Source: Thozetella sp. PMI_491
Lineage: Eukaryota; Ascomycota; Sordariomycetes; Chaetosphaeriales; Chaetosphaeriaceae
Assembly: GCA_021432635.1 (NCBI GenBank)
Contig: MU270051.1
Coordinates: 372,001 to 436,000, forward strand
Reading direction: 5' to 3'
DNA length: 64,000 bases
Notes under the pieces: generated by a model
What the model saw: only the letters and a program-made list of their open reading frames with translations
Told to the model about the DNA's origin: nothing
Database searches by the model: none
Shown: positions 9,492 through 22,700 of the stretch, piece by piece
Numbering within the stretch: position 1 is the first letter of the stretch
How the letters are laid out: each line of letters opens with the position of its first letter
Translations under genes and position numbers: made by a program

Positions 9492-12400
9492 TCAGCGGAT
9501 TGTGATGTTGGACCGGTCAGTGAACATGCGGGGGGCGATGTTCATGGCAGTCAGCTCCTGGAAGAGGAGCTTGGCGGCATACGGGATATGGATCTGCGCA
9601 ATCTTGGTCTTGTTCTTGCACGGCCGGCATTCGAACGTCTGGCTGCTTAGCTTACTGCATAGGGGGTTAGCATCTGAACGGGATGGAGAGGCGAGGTGAG
9701 GGGGAGGCAGGGATAACATACGCGATCGGGGTCATGAGCCCACAGATCTCGCAGACGTGGACTCGGAATGCGTCCGAAACCTCGAACAGACGCTCTTTGA
9801 GGAAGGACGCGGCACCGTGTGCAATCATGCAATCACGTTCCATCTCTCCGAAACGGAGGCCACCGTCACGAGCACGACCCTCGACGGGCTGGCGCGTCAT
9901 GATCTGGACTGGACCGCGCGCACGCGCGTGGATCTTGTCGTCCACCATATGGCGGAGACGCTGGTAGTACGTAGGCCCGAAGAAGACCTGCGACCGGAGT
10001 TTGCGGCCAGTGTGGCCATGGAACATGACCTCGAAACCACGAGACTGGTAGCCCTGCTCCCGCAGAAGCTTGGACACAACGTCGACCGTGACATCGGTGA
10101 AGGGAGTGGCGTCGCCCTCGAAGCCCTTGAGCGTGGCCACCTTGGACAGGAGACACTCGATCAAGTGGGCGATGGTCATACGCGAGGGAATGGCATGGGG
10201 ATTGATGATGATGTCGGGGGTGATGCCCTCGGCCGTGAACGGCATGTCCTCTTGCCGGTAGGTGACACCAATAGTGCCTTTCTGCCCGTGACGCGAGGCA
10301 AATTTGTCGCCAATCTGAGGGATCTTGGTCGTGCGGACGCGGACCTTCACGTAGCGCAGACCGTCCTGGTTGGTGGTCAAGATGACCTGGTCGATAATGC
10401 CGCTTTCCGTGCTGCGCAGGGGAGTTGACGAGTCGCGTTTCGTGTGCGACGCGGTGCGCTGGCCGAGCTCCTGGTTGTTGGTGTCGATGGGCGACGTCTT
10501 GCCGATGATAATGTCCTCGCCAGAGACACGGATGCCGGGCGCCACGAGACCGTCGTCCTCGAGCTTGTCGTAGGTGCCACGCTTCACTCGGAGGACTTCT
10601 TGCCGCGACGGCTTCTCGAACTGTTCTACCACGTTGATACCAACTCGCTTCTCACAGTCTGTGTAGGACCGGAAGAAGAGACTTCGGAAGAGGCCACGGT
10701 CGATACTACTCTGGTTCATGATGACGGAATCTTCCTGGTTGTAACCAGAGTAACAGGCAATGGCGACAATGGCATTCTGGCCGGCCGGCAGCTCACGGAA
10801 CTTGAGGAACTCCATAGACCGCGTGATTCCTAGCGGCTTCTGCGGATAATAGAGAATGTTGGCCATGGTATCCATGCGGCGCGAGTAGTTGGTGAGGAAG
10901 AAGCCCATGGCTTGCTTGCCCATAGCCGACTGGTACGTGTTACGCGGCGACTGGTTGTGATCGGGGAAGGGGATGATGCTGGCGCAGATGCCCAGCAACA
11001 TGGCAGGATGGATTTCGCAGTGCGTATATGCGTGTGTGGTTGGGTTGATCTTGGTCTTGATCCGCTTGTTGGGCTGCGACGGATCGTCGTTCTTCATGGG
11101 TATACCCATCTTGGCAAGACGGTAGCTGTCGAGGTCCTCGGGCGACATGGCGATCATGGTGGTCTCCTCCTCCTCGGCGTCGAGGTACTCGATCACACCG
11201 TTGTCGGTCAAGCCCTTCCAACCGAAATAGTCGGCGTGTCCGAACCCAAGCTCCCTGTCCATCTCTAGCCGCATGATGTGCTCTTTGGTCAGAGTGAGGT
11301 GACCCTGCGGCACACCGCTCTTGCCATTCTCATCCTGTTCGACGACGAAGAGAGGCCTCATGACACGGCCAGCATCCGAAAAGACTTTGAACTCGCGGTC
11401 ACGGATGTCGCGAACAAGCGACACCTCAAACGAGATGGTATCTTGCCGGCGAAGCTCCGTGACCAAGGATACCAGATGCTTGGGATCCTGGTGGATGCCC
11501 ACCCATGTGCCGTTGACGAAGACCTTGGTCGCGTTCGGGTAGCGCAAAGGCTCGTATTCCTCGAGGACCTCCATGTTACGAGAGATCATGAACTCGACGA
11601 TCGGCTCGGAGGGCGTACCCACACTGACATAGCAGAGCAGAGAAAGATTCTTGACAAGACCGCAAGCCTGGCCCTCAGGTGTTTCGGCAGGGCAAACCAG
11701 GCCCCAGTGGGTGTTGTGAAGCTGTCGCGGCTTCGCAAGCTTGCCGTCACGACCAATAGGCGTGTTGGTTCGCCGCAAGTGAGACAGGGTAGACGCGAAC
11801 GTGTAGCGGTTCAATACCTGGGACACGCCAGCGGTCGAGCTCATGGCTTTCTTCTGGTCACCCCAATTTCCGGTAGCCAGTGAGTATTTCAAGGCGTTGG
11901 TGAGCTGCGAGGGCTTGATGCCTAGAGCAAGAGAGAAGTGCTTGTTCTCGTTCACGCAGCGCTTGACGTAGGCCTGCAGATCCGTCGTCATCTTGCGTAC
12001 AATACCTCGGAAGAGCTTGGCAAGAAGGGGACCAGCTAAATCCAGACGCTTCTTGCCAAAGTGGTCACGGTCGTCGGTGTCGCGGCGGCCGAGGGCACAC
12101 TGCAGTAGCTTGTGGACCATGTAGCCCAGGAAGAAGGCCTTCCGGGTCTCGCAACCCTCCGACTGCGAAATGTGAGGAAGCATTTCCTTCTGCAGCACGT
12201 CACGGGCAGCCTTGATACGGTTACCACGGGCGAGGCCGTGGGTGTTGCCACGCTTGCCGATAAAATCCAGAGCCACCTCCCGATCTTGGATGCAGAAAGC
12301 CTCTTCTATGCACGGCCTCAGCATCTCCAGCATCTGGCTGTCGTTACGATCGTAGCAGATATGGTTTAGGATGTCCTCGTCCGAAACGATGCCGAGAGCC

Positions 12401-13368
12401 CGGAATACGATGGCGATGGGAATCTCGTCCTTGACGTAAGGTAGAGTGGTCCGCACCGTGTTGGCCATGCGTCCGGTGGTGTTGTCGGCCCTCGAATAGA
12501 GACGCATCTGCAGCGACGAGATGAGCCGCGACCCTTTCTCAAGGGCACTGCGAATCTCAGCGACGTACGACACGTTGCTTCCCGCCGGCTTCTTGAATAC
12601 GGAGACGATGTTGGCGGCGGAGCGCTCCTGGGCGATAAGAACCTTCTCACTACCGTTGATGATGAAGTAGCCGCCCTGGTCATAGGGGCATTCGTTCAAC
12701 AAGAAGAGGGATTCGTCCTCCTCGCCGTAAAGGTGGCAGAAAGAGGATTTGACCATGATGGGGATTTTGCCCAGGAAGATCATGTCCCTTACATCTCCAG
12801 CCTTTTCTTCATCGTCGTCATCAGCGTGACCGGCGTCCTCATCCTCCCAGCGGGGTATCGTGGGATGCTCGCCCGTCGCCTTCAGGTAGTCTTGTTGTTC
12901 CTGATCCATCTCGTTGAGGGGGATAGGAACGTTGACGGCGGCGCGGACGCGCTTGGTAACCTTGCAGTAGATCGGGGCCGAATATGTCAGGTTCCGGTCG
13001 CGGCACTCATACGGAAGCAAGCTCGTGGTCGTGCCGTTGGCTTCGGTCAGCGTGGGTTTGGAGATCATGACGCGGCCAAAGTTGATCTCGTAGCGGCGCA
13101 TAGCGATGTCGCGCCCATCCTCGTCCGTGGGGTTGTGCTGCTCGACGAAGCTCTGGCTGTACTCGTCGATCAAGGATTGGACAGTGATGGTGGTGAACTC
13201 GTTGAACGAGTCTACCTGCTGAGACACGAGGCCCTTCACGTCGAAGAAAGACGAGATCACGGTCCAGGTATCCTCGGGCGCGATGGCGAACTCTCCGCTA
13301 TCCTCGCCATTCTCATCTCCGTAGACATCGTCGCCGTACGTGTCCTCGTAGTTTCCGTATTCCGCCAT
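9492..13368 (-). CDS. RPB2: DNA-directed RNA polymerase II subunit RPB2
   Basis: Two exons: 13368..9722 and 9654..9492, giving 1269 aa. The 67-nt intron has donor GTATGT, branch GCTAACC and acceptor GCAG. It is the second largest Pol II subunit, forming the cleft wall and half of the active centre. Diagnostic stretches include the acidic N-terminus, [37 protein letters not shown], a [22 protein letters not shown] segment, and [13 protein letters not shown]. The C-terminal zinc site is split by the intron: Cys1206 and Cys1209 (CEIC) in exon 1, Cys1225 and Cys1228 (CRPC) in exon 2. The intron is required for a functional protein because the unspliced frame destroys the zinc clamp. Long antisense frames inside it are shadows. 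Confidence 0.98.
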
Positions 13369-14557
13369 CGTGGAGTGAGGCCGATGCGCCGATTTCGCGT
13401 CGAGGCCGGGGGTCGAAGTGGCGGGGTGGTTGCCGTCCGGTGGGCTTCTGCGGGCTCGTCTCAGCTATGCAGCCTAGCGACGAGGTCGATTACGATGGCG
13501 TGGCCGCAGTCGCGATGTCGCGATATCGCAACGAGATGAGAAGACTGACGGAGATGGCTTCTCCGGAGAGGCGGGTGCCGGCAGAGCTCGAGGTGAGAGG
13601 CGAGAGGCTCGAAGAAAGGACAGGTCAAGGAGAGTACGGGGGTTGCAAAAAGGTGATTTGAAATCGCCGCCCAGGCGTGCAGACGCGGAAAAGATTTTCG
13701 GGCTACACCGTCAGCGCATTAGAATTAACGCTGCGTCGAGAAACACCAGGGAGGACGCGCGACGATGATGCGCCCTGAGCTGCTGGATACGAAAGCACAG
13801 CTCGCGGGATGGAGTTTGCTTGGTGAAGATGGGCTTCCAAAATTCTAAAGGCACGGAAGCACTCCATGTTCTTTTTTACCGGCGCGACGCTCGAGCCACG
13901 TTAGGAGGCTGAGAATGCGCGACCTGGGAGCTGGCGGCGCTATACCCGATACGGACCGGCAAGGGCCCCTGAGCAGGCAAGCATGCCTGAGGTACGGAGT
14001 GGAGGGAGTGGTACCTTGCACAACATCCGACTTACATCGCCCTGTTAGCTGACTCGAAACAATGCTCAACACAAACTTCCTGTCAACCAATATCTCTTAG
14101 CAATTCACTTTTTTTCATGCTTCTAGTTATTTCTCATTATTTGATAGACCTCTCATGTTCTGGTGATATTGCAAAGAAAGGCGGAGTCTCAAGCAAGCAC
14201 TGCCTCTAGACTAGGTAAGTTAGCAAACAAAGCACCCAACAAGGATGGATTAAATACACTTGCGAAGCTGGAGAGCTCTGAGGCATCGATGTCATCACGC
14301 CTGCCCTTGGGGGAATACGCCATGCCGAGAGACAGGCAGTGATCATCCAACGCGACTACCATGCGCCTCCCTCTCGCAGCTAGTAAATAGAATGTCTAGA
14401 GAGAGCAAGCGACATGCTGGAGCTAGCGAACACATCACGAGATCTACAAGTGCACAGCGACAATCACGCAAATTTTCTTAAATTGGAGCAACTTGTCAAA
14501 TAAGAACGAAGGTACAGTCAGGATCCACGCAGAGGGTGCAGATCTATAGCTCCCAAG
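13369..14557. other. Intergenic, RPB2 upstream region
   Basis: About 1.2 kb between the RPB2 start codon and the 3' end of the dioxygenase gene. The part from about 14100 to 14260 is AT-rich. It must contain the RPB2 promoter. I see no gene. Confidence 0.5.
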
Positions 14558-16084
14558 CTAGTAGTTGCAGATACCTCCGACGTCGTCGTCAATAGTCCAG
14601 GTCCCAGCAAGACCAGGTACCGGGACCTCCTCAACCACAGAGGGCTCGGGTTTGCCAAGGAAGAAGTCGCCCTTGCCTTCTGTCTTGAGTTGGCGAGACA
14701 TGAAGCGCTTGGTCCATTCCTCGACAGCCGGCTCGCCGGTCTCGTCTCGCGCCTGCTTAAGGAACGCGATTAGAGCCGTGCCACCGGTGCCCTTGAGATC
14801 GCGCTTCTTTTCGTCCGCGGCTGCTCCTACACCCTGCTCGCGCGTCGTGTCGAAGGCAATCCCTTGCGGCTGCGACTGGCGCGATGCGGTGGCAAGGTTG
14901 ACGCGGCGGCGGGTAGCTTCCGGGCTGCGGCTTCGGCTCCGTGCGCGCACCTCGCGGCTCGGGACGACAATGTAGCGCGTCACAATGGCGATGTGCTTGT
15001 CCCGGAGGGCGCGCAGCATGGAGAGGCAGGCATCGTAGGCCAGGCAGAGATTCTGGTCGTCGCGGTGCTCTTGAACGAACTCGCGGATGTTGGCGACGGC
15101 CTGGACATCGTTAAGGAAGCGGGCGTGCGCGCCGGGCATGTACTTGCGCATCTCCATTATGAAGTTGTGGCGTGGGGCAGGGGCGCGGCCCTCGCGCTCA
15201 GACTCGTCTCCGCGCTGAGGTTTCTCGCCGGTGGGCCGGTGTTCGACCCCGAGCACGATGTCGAAGAACTGTATCAGGCTGCTCTGGGCGTTGCTACCGC
15301 CTGAGTACTGGCGGAAGATATCGGTGCCAGACCCATCCTCGTAGATGACGCCGTCAGGCAGACCTGCCTCGGCCATGTTCTTCCAACCGGCGAGGAAGGG
15401 ACGGACGCGGTGGTAGAAGATGGTGGGATCGCAGTTCTCATGCATGCGCTGCAGAAGATTACCGAGGTCATCCAGGCGCTCCGCAAAGGTGCACAAGCAA
15501 CGGGTGACGGCTGCGGCGTCGTTGTGGCGGGCAGCGGCGATCGCGGTCATCATTAGGGGAATGATGGGGGCGCCCCGAGCCTCGATGGCTACCGAGATCA
15601 GGTAAAACCACGACTCGTCGAGGGCGCCTGTCATGGTGTTCAGGGTGGCGAGGTTGTCAAGATTGTCGATGCCCTCGTCCACGAACAGGGGCTTGAAGTT
15701 CCAGAGACAGACCGCGGCGTAGGTGGCGACGGGCGGCACCTCGAGGTGTTTGGACACCTCCAGCAGCGGAACGGCAATGGCAGGCGGCAGGCGGTCGCTG
15801 GGGCTGTCACCACCCCAGACGTAGCCATGCGCCATGAAAGCCAGCAGCGAGTAGGCTCTGCGCCATTCTGCGTCGTGTTCCAGACCGATGGTGGAGAGCA
15901 CGGGGAGCCGGTCGATGACTCCCCTCAGTCGCCTGCTGAGGATCAGAGCCTGCAGGTTGGCGGCAATGGCCTCCCACTTGTTGTAGTAGGGGTCAGGGAG
16001 CCGCGTCAACGGCAGCGTTTCCGGAAGGAATCCATGGGTTGGCGAGATTCCATAGTCGGCCAAGACCGGGACGGGAGGTAGCAT
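14558..16084 (-). CDS. Indoleamine 2,3-dioxygenase
   Basis: Single exon, 508 aa. A haem dioxygenase that opens the indole ring of tryptophan to N-formylkynurenine, the first step of the kynurenine route to NAD (yeast BNA2). The order of landmarks fits the family: YAAVCLWNFKPL, LDESWFYLISVAIEARGAP, FYHRVRPFLAGWKN, YSGGSNAQSSLIQFFDIVLGV, a PGAHARFL segment, and RDKHIAIVTRYIVVP, whose His (about residue 364) is the proximal haem ligand. After about residue 375 there is an Arg/Ser-rich insertion followed by a second conserved tail, GTGGTALIAFLKQARDET. Many fungi carry several IDO paralogues; which one this is cannot be decided here. Confidence 0.93.
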   Translation of the reverse strand: MLPPVPVLADYGISPTHGFLPETLPLTRLPDPYYNKWEAIAANLQALILSRRLRGVIDRLPVLSTIGLEHDAEWRRAYSLLAFMAHGYVWGGDSPSDRLPPAIAVPLLEVSKHLEVPPVATYAAVCLWNFKPLFVDEGIDNLDNLATLNTMTGALDESWFYLISVAIEARGAPIIPLMMTAIAAARHNDAAAVTRCLCTFAERLDDLGNLLQRMHENCDPTIFYHRVRPFLAGWKNMAEAGLPDGVIYEDGSGTDIFRQYSGGSNAQSSLIQFFDIVLGVEHRPTGEKPQRGDESEREGRAPAPRHNFIMEMRKYMPGAHARFLNDVQAVANIREFVQEHRDDQNLCLAYDACLSMLRALRDKHIAIVTRYIVVPSREVRARSRSRSPEATRRRVNLATASRQSQPQGIAFDTTREQGVGAAADEKKRDLKGTGGTALIAFLKQARDETGEPAVEEWTKRFMSRQLKTEGKGDFFLGKPEPSVVEEVPVPGLAGTWTIDDDVGGICNY

Positions 16085-17582
16085 AGCGTCTTCCGACTGC
16101 TATTTCTGCTAAGAAATGCGGAGCAGGGGAGTCGGGCCAACAAGACCAACCTGGAGTTCTGGCAGCAAAGGCTCTTTGGGAACCCTTGGACTGTATGCGC
16201 CGAACTTGGAGTCGATAGATAGCCTGCGGCGCACGGGAACAAGCCTTGGTATGTGGGTTGCGAACCCGTGGCAACGGGTTGAAGAAAAGGGGGTAAAAGT
16301 CCTGACGCAAGGAGTATACAGAATTTCTGTAATACTCCTCAGCCGTGCGAAATCACTTTGCGGTCGTCAGCATCAAGAGAGGCCTGGAATATACCAAGAC
16401 GGGCAGTGGTTCACTTGTAGAACAGCAGCAATGTTTGTAGAAGAAACCCCTCGGGTCCCCGGGACGCGGGGTGGCTGAGATTTTTAAAAGCGGCCTCGGT
16501 CCTACGGCTGCATTTGTCAAAGGCCTCCCTCCTTCTCTTAGGCCCGCAAATTTTAGCTATGACACCGAACTAAGGGCGTAGCACATCAGGGAACGGATAC
16601 ATGGAGCCCCCGGTGTTGCAGAAATGGCCTCTTGGTCCGCTCAACCGCTCCGAAGACGGCCGCCATCCCGCGGGGGTCGTCGGTTAGATTTTTTTTCCCT
16701 TCGGTTGCAGCCTTTCGTGGTTGCCCCCGGCTGCGAGCGCTGCTGAATCACGGATACTACTTGGAACGCCTCGTTGCCGCCTCCCTCCCACGTCGTGGCT
16801 TCTAGAACTGGCTGGGTCTTCCCGGTCGATCCAGCCCACCTGCCGTCTGGACCAGATGTTCAGAAGAAGTGGAGCCTCGCCATGGGCACTTTTGTCAACG
16901 GCTACGAAGTTTACGTAGGTCAAGTAGTATGTGACACCAGTTTCGGGGTGGTCTAGTCTGTCCCACTACAATCATAGGCGCGCGTGCAAGATAAGGAGGG
17001 GCGCCGAGAACAGCGCAGGATCGGGAGGTTGCGTGCTCCTGCGTCTCGGACGTCAAATATCACGTTGACATATTCCGAAGTAAGCAGGAGAACAACCATC
17101 AGGGTGCTGCACGCCGGGTAGCAACGGGATAAACGAGAGCAACCTTGCTCTTTGCCTCGTTCGCGAATGTACCAAGGTACTCGCGGCAGGGCCCGGGCTG
17201 AGGCAAGATAATCGGGAGGTCGGTGGATGGTTTATTCCGATATCACGGAAGGAAGTACTGTACTGTACAGTCTTGCCTGGTAGGTGTGCTTGGCGATGGG
17301 CCCCACAGGTGCGTTTTGTGCGGCGGCAGGTGGGCAGGCGGGCAGGCGGCTACTCCAAGTGTGGCCCCAGCTCTCTCTCTTCATGCCCTTTGGGTGGCTG
17401 AGATGTAGCCTTGCAGCCTAGCTCTTGGCCACGGAGAGCTTGCGACATGATGCCCCGCCAAGGCTTCCAGCCAAGCTCGCGAGTCGCAGATCACCACCAC
17501 TAATCACCACCGCCTTCGATTTCTCAACTTCCACCTGGGCGATGCCTGCCTGACCACAGCTGCGCTGCTGCATCCAGACACC
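16085..17582. other. Intergenic, 1.5 kb
   Basis: Between divergent IDO and VPS23. Short frames at 16684-16923 and 16774-16956 overlap on opposite strands and show nothing conserved. A pair of GGCAGGCGGGCAGGCGG units lies at about 17331. No gene supported. Confidence 0.45.
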
Positions 17583-19435
17583 ATGGTGGTCCAGCAGCAC
17601 GTCCTCAATTGGCTGTACAGCGTCCTCACTAGTGTAAGCTACCTGCACTCGTGGCCAATTGGGCATCACCCTCGTGAGATGGTCTCTCGCTAACCCCCGG
17701 CGCTCGTCTGCCCCTCCCGCGTAGGAATATCACGATGTGAATCGCACCTACAACGACATCGCCCAGGCCCTCTCCCAGTACCCTTCCTTGTCCCCGAGGA
17801 CAGACGTGCACAGTACGAAGCCCTTTCCCGCGATCCCCTCGACCGAACGATGTCGTGGACACGTCCGGGTTCTAACCAGCCATCTTAGCTTTCCCCAATG
17901 GCGCCTCCGCCCTCCTCCTCCATTTGTCCGGGACGATACCCGTGGTGTTTCGTGGGACTAGTTACCGCTTCCCCATCTCCCTATGGGTCCCCCATGCCTA
18001 CCCGAGGGAGGCACCGCTGGTCTACGTGACCCCAACCGAGAATATGCTCGTGCGGCCCGGCCAGCATGTCGATCCCCAGGGACAGGTGTACCACCCCTAC
18101 TTGGTCGGATGGGCAACCTTCTGGGATGTGAGCCACGCCATTTCTAGGCTCGAGACCGGGAAGTGCAGGCGCTGATGAGATATACCGCAGAAATCGAGCA
18201 TCCTGGACTTCCTTGCGATCCTCCGCGACATCTTCGCCAAGGAACCTCCCGTCATCGCGAAGAATCAAGCCAGGCCCGGTCCGGCGCAGCAACAGACTCC
18301 TACGCCGCCCCCAGTACCTCCACTTCCGCCTCACTTGTCACAGAGGCCTGACGAGGTTTCGCAGTCGCCTTCCGGGCCGGACTCGGGGAGACCGCCGCCC
18401 CCTCCACCGAAGCCCGGCATCCCAGGCCCGAGTCTACAGCATCAGCTGTCCTCGGCCGCCCCACAGAGTGGCCCTCCCCTCCCACCTCTACCGCCGAGCG
18501 CACGAAGGCCCCTCAGCCAGTACGAATCTGCGGCTCCAGAAGTGGCACCACCACAGCACCAAGCACCACCCCCCGGGCCATCTCGGTACGATGCGCCAGC
18601 CCACTTACCACCCCAAGGACCCTACCCCGGCCAAGGACAGCCGGTGCTCCAAAATGACCCCCGCTATCAAGCCGGCCCTCCGCCTATTACACAAGGGCCG
18701 CCGCCACAAGGCTTTCCGCCGGGCCCTCCACAACCTCCCTTCCTGCCCTCCGACCCCCGACTGTCTGTCCATTCCCAACAGCAGCCATCGTACACGGCAA
18801 CGCCGCCGCCGAGCTGGCAGCAAGCCACTTCTCCTGCGCAGCAGCCGACCCCCAAGGCTCCACCCCCTCCCGATCTTATGGATGATGATTTGACGCTCAA
18901 CATCCCCTCTCCTTCCTCCGTTCCCGCCCCCCCTATCCCGCCGAACCCCGAGAAGGATGCGCTCTTGCACCAGCTCGCCCAGGCGCTGTACGCCCTTCGG
19001 CAGCGCTCTCGGGCGCAGAACGAGTCGTCCCTCGCCGGGTTGCAAGCCCAGCGCACCGCGATGCTCTCGGCTTTGAACAACATTCAGAGCGATCTAGCAT
19101 CCCTCTCGCAGCTGTCGGCCTTGCTAAACTCGAACACCGCCATCTTGAAGGATAGCTTGCGCAAGGCGGATGGTGTGATCGAAGATTCAGCGAGGCACCC
19201 GGCTCCTAGCATTGACGACCTGTTGGTTGCTCCCACTGTGGTTGGAAACCAACTCTACGAGCTGGTGGCCGAAGAGCGGGCGCTCGGGGATGCCATTTTT
19301 GTGCTGGGTCGCGCGATGGAGCGTGGCCGTATCGCGCCAGGGATATTTGCGAGAATGACCAGAACCTTAGCACGGGAGTGGTATCTGAAGAAGGCACTGG
19401 TGAGAAAGATTGGAGTTGGCATGGGGCTTGTATGA
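17583..19435 (+). CDS. VPS23: ESCRT-I subunit Vps23/TSG101
   Basis: Four exons: 17583..17633, 17725..17812, 17889..18127 and 18191..19435, giving 540 aa. All introns (91, 76 and 63 nt) have proper branch sites. Residues 1-150 form the UEV domain: VLNWLYSVL, EYHDVNRTYNDIAQALSQYP, SALLLHLSGTIPVVFRG, YPREAPLVYVTPTENM, HVDPQGQVYHPYLVGW and ILDFLAILRDIFAKEPPV. As expected for a UEV there is no catalytic cysteine. A long proline-rich linker follows (about 160-370), then a helical stalk, then the steadiness box near the C-terminus (VAEERALGDAIFVLGRAMER and REWYLKKALVRKIG). ESCRT-I binds ubiquitinated cargo on endosomes; in fungi it also serves the ambient-pH Rim/Pal pathway. Confidence 0.95.
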
Positions 19436-19700
19436 AAGCTCTGTTTCGGTAGCTTCGAGCCACATAATTAGACACCAACCTTAATAGCATATATCTCTAG
19501 GATGCCTATGTGTGACTGGGACATACCGAGCCAAGAGCTGTGATATGATCCCAAACATCACGTTCAGACAGTATTGAGGAGGGCAAAGTTTGTGTTATTG
19601 CTATCCAAGGTACCCCAGGCCATCAAAGTCTACCAGAAAGCCCCTTGTGCTGTCCCATCGAGGGGGAGCTAGTTCATACTTTAATAAAAAAAAGCCCACA

Positions 19701-22700
19701 TCAAGAGCCCTCCATCTCTTCGCAACATGGACTCGCCCCCTGGTGAGCGATGCGATCGTTTACGCGCTCATACCCCACGAACCGTAGTCGTTGGTCAAAC
19801 GTCTTGACCGCAGTCTCCCCAACAAGCGCTTCGACCTTCTTCAAGTTCACAGGTCTTGCCGGGCACGGATGCTGCAGACTGCACTGTGGCGTCACAACGA
19901 CGGGGGCCGCGCTCGGGCTGTCTGATACCGCCAGCCGTAGGTTTTCGGCAGAGGAGGAACTGGATTGGCCACTTCGCTCTCTCTCCTTCAGACGCTGGCC
20001 GATACCAAACGCTGCGGCGGCGGCGCGGCGCCCCCAGCTGACAGTCGGCTGGTGCTCCAGAGTCCCAGTGCAGCCCTGACTTTCTTCCGTTGTGACCACC
20101 GGACTGCTGGCGCGGCTCTTTTTGAACAAGCTCCCGGCACTCCGCCCCCAAGAGCTGGGATAGCGACTCTTGAACCGAGGAGCACTTCTTTCCGCGGGCA
20201 TTGGTCCCTTTAGCGTAATCTTGGACGGTAGGTGGGTGTAGGAGAGCCGTAGGTCAAAGCTTGCTGCGAAAGAATTGCTGGTGGCCCGGGATTCCTCCAC
20301 TTCTGTGTCCCAGCTAGGCTTCTTGCTTGTGCGAGCGGGTGTCTTGCGCCTGGATAAGATGTGGCTTGCGTGGTTAGAAAGCGATGTATCGATAGAGAGG
20401 TTTGGTCCTGCCAAATGGTCCATAGCATATCCTACCGACGACGAAGCGGTAGTGCTCGAGGTTGTTGATGCTGTGGGCGCGCCAGAGGACTGTCCAGGGG
20501 CAAAATCAGTGTTCGAAGTCGATCTGAGGACCTTGGAGGTAAAGTTTGGCGACATATTTGAGTTTCGAGCTTGTTCTCGGCCGCTAAGGAAATGGAAGCT
20601 ACGGTTAGCTTTGGCCGGCCCCCCGCCGTGTCGTCTTGAGGCGGAGATCCTATTGTCTAGGTCTCCAACCTTGTGGCCACGTCTTCTGCTCTTTTCTTTG
20701 ACAAAACTAGAGGAAATTTTGCGCAGAAAACGAGACCTCTGCCGGCGGTGCTTTTGGTGTAGACCCGGCATCTCTCTTCCGGCTTCGACTCTATCAAACG
20801 ACCGGATCTTGGCTGCGACACTCGCCTCATCCGACAGCTCTTTAGTGCTTGGCATTGATGAGAAACTGTTTTCTGAGTGGCTGAGAGACTCAAATATGCT
20901 GATACGACCCTTGACTGGTGACTCTCTCCTCTTTTTCCTGAGTTTGTTGCGTTGAAGCCGGGTCGGGGTACCGGGAGACGTCGTCTGAAACTGGCTTCCG
21001 GGTAGTGTATTGCGTCGCCGCACGGCACCAATGACAGTACTTTCAACCGAAGCTTCCGTCGAGGAGCTTGCAGAATTTGACTGGTCGCTGGTGACTGCGA
21101 TAGTAGTAGAGATCATGATGGGTTTAGTGACCCCAGAGCTTGGAGGTGCGGTCTCTCGTCTCTTGCTGAGAAACGGCCGGAAGGGGGTTGAAGCGGACTG
21201 TGGATCGAATACTTTACATAGTTCAGAGATTTTAGAAGTGCGTCGGCTAGGAGAATCAGGCGTGGTGTCTACCACGCGTCCGGGGGATCCAGTGATGGTA
21301 CAGTTTAGGAAGGGAGCAACAACAGGGGTGTTTCTGGCGGTAGCTCGCTGTTTGGGCGCTTCTTTTGAGAGTATGAATGGATATACGGGGCTCGAGTGAG
21401 GAGCTGGAGGTCGCTTTGGGAGGCGTGTCGGCGTTTCTGGCTCATGAGAATTAATATCTCCCTCTGGCGAAAAGCTGACTGTGACATGCCGGTGTGCTTC
21501 GTTTCTCGATCTCTCGCTATTCAACCGGCTTCTCGGACGATCAAGTTGTTGATCCAGAAGATTGCTCTCCTCAGGGCTGCTTGTTTGGTTGAGGGCAACT
21601 TCAGATGGATTACCCCAGTCCTGCCTCCCAACAGCCTTCCCATCCCCGGTCTCCGGTACCATCCATTGCGCACTATCAGTCAACTTGGAAGAGGATTGAC
21701 ACTCCCGAGTGAAGCCCGGGCACTGTTGTGCCTCAAAGCGGCGGCGTAGGTCTGATACACTAGTCCGCTGGAGTCCAAGTCCACTAGTAGCCTTCAACGG
21801 TGCTGATTTCTGGGCCGGCGGAGAGGATGTAGCTAAAATATTACTACCGTTCTTGGGTATTTTTGGAGCTGCAGAGGCCCCATTCTTCTCCTGGAATCTG
21901 ACTTGCCAGCTCCTCGATTTGGGCAGCTGTGGTGGCAGGCGCGATTTTGGCGGCGACATTGAGACGCCTCTCGTGCTCACAGAGACATCATATCTGGCCT
22001 GCGATCCAGGATCTTCTGAAATTAGAAGCCACGGTTAATGCTCAAAGGAATGGATACGCACCTTTTATTGGTTCAAAGATGCTTCTTCGTTCTGCGAAGA
22101 GCTTCTGGCCCCAGGCTGCTGTTTTGTGCGATGAGATATGCCGCCTCGGCGAACTTGAAAGGATAGATATCTCGTCGTGTTCTCGGGTATCCGGAATACT
22201 AAGCTCTGGAGATGGATATGGCGCTCTCGGGAAAGCTCCGCCAAGATAAACAGATGGCTCCGCCTCCGTCCATGCCGCGATCTGGTGTATCTTCATGCAC
22301 GAGTTCTGATTCGTGGTCTCCTGCTGAGCATAGGAATATCCACACTGGTGTGTTGGTGATACTTGACCTGATTGGCAGAGGACCGAATTTCGTTTCCTAC
22401 AACCAGGCCCTTCGCCGAACCATTCTGAGATTGGCTCATCGACAGCGTCAACAGACCCGGTGAATGAGTTGCCGGTCACTCGGGCGGATTCTAAAAATGT
22501 CTCCGATTGATGCTGTGCCAAAATAACCTCTCGGGTAGCCAACTTGTTCTCTGGTCCTCTCCTGTCGCTGAGAACCTCGAACTTGGTGACAAGCTGGCAA
22601 AGCCGCGTACCAGGCTGTCGGCTAGACGTAGGATGCTCCGGGAAACATGCGGAGATCCGTGCTGGTAAACATGCTCGCTCATGAGCGGAAGTCGAATAAT

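Noticed and set aside
9757-10428. 223-codon plus-strand frame
   Set aside because: Antisense to the RPB2 C-terminal half.
12733-13539. 268-codon plus-strand frame
   Set aside because: Antisense to the RPB2 N-terminus; shadow of a highly biased coding sequence.
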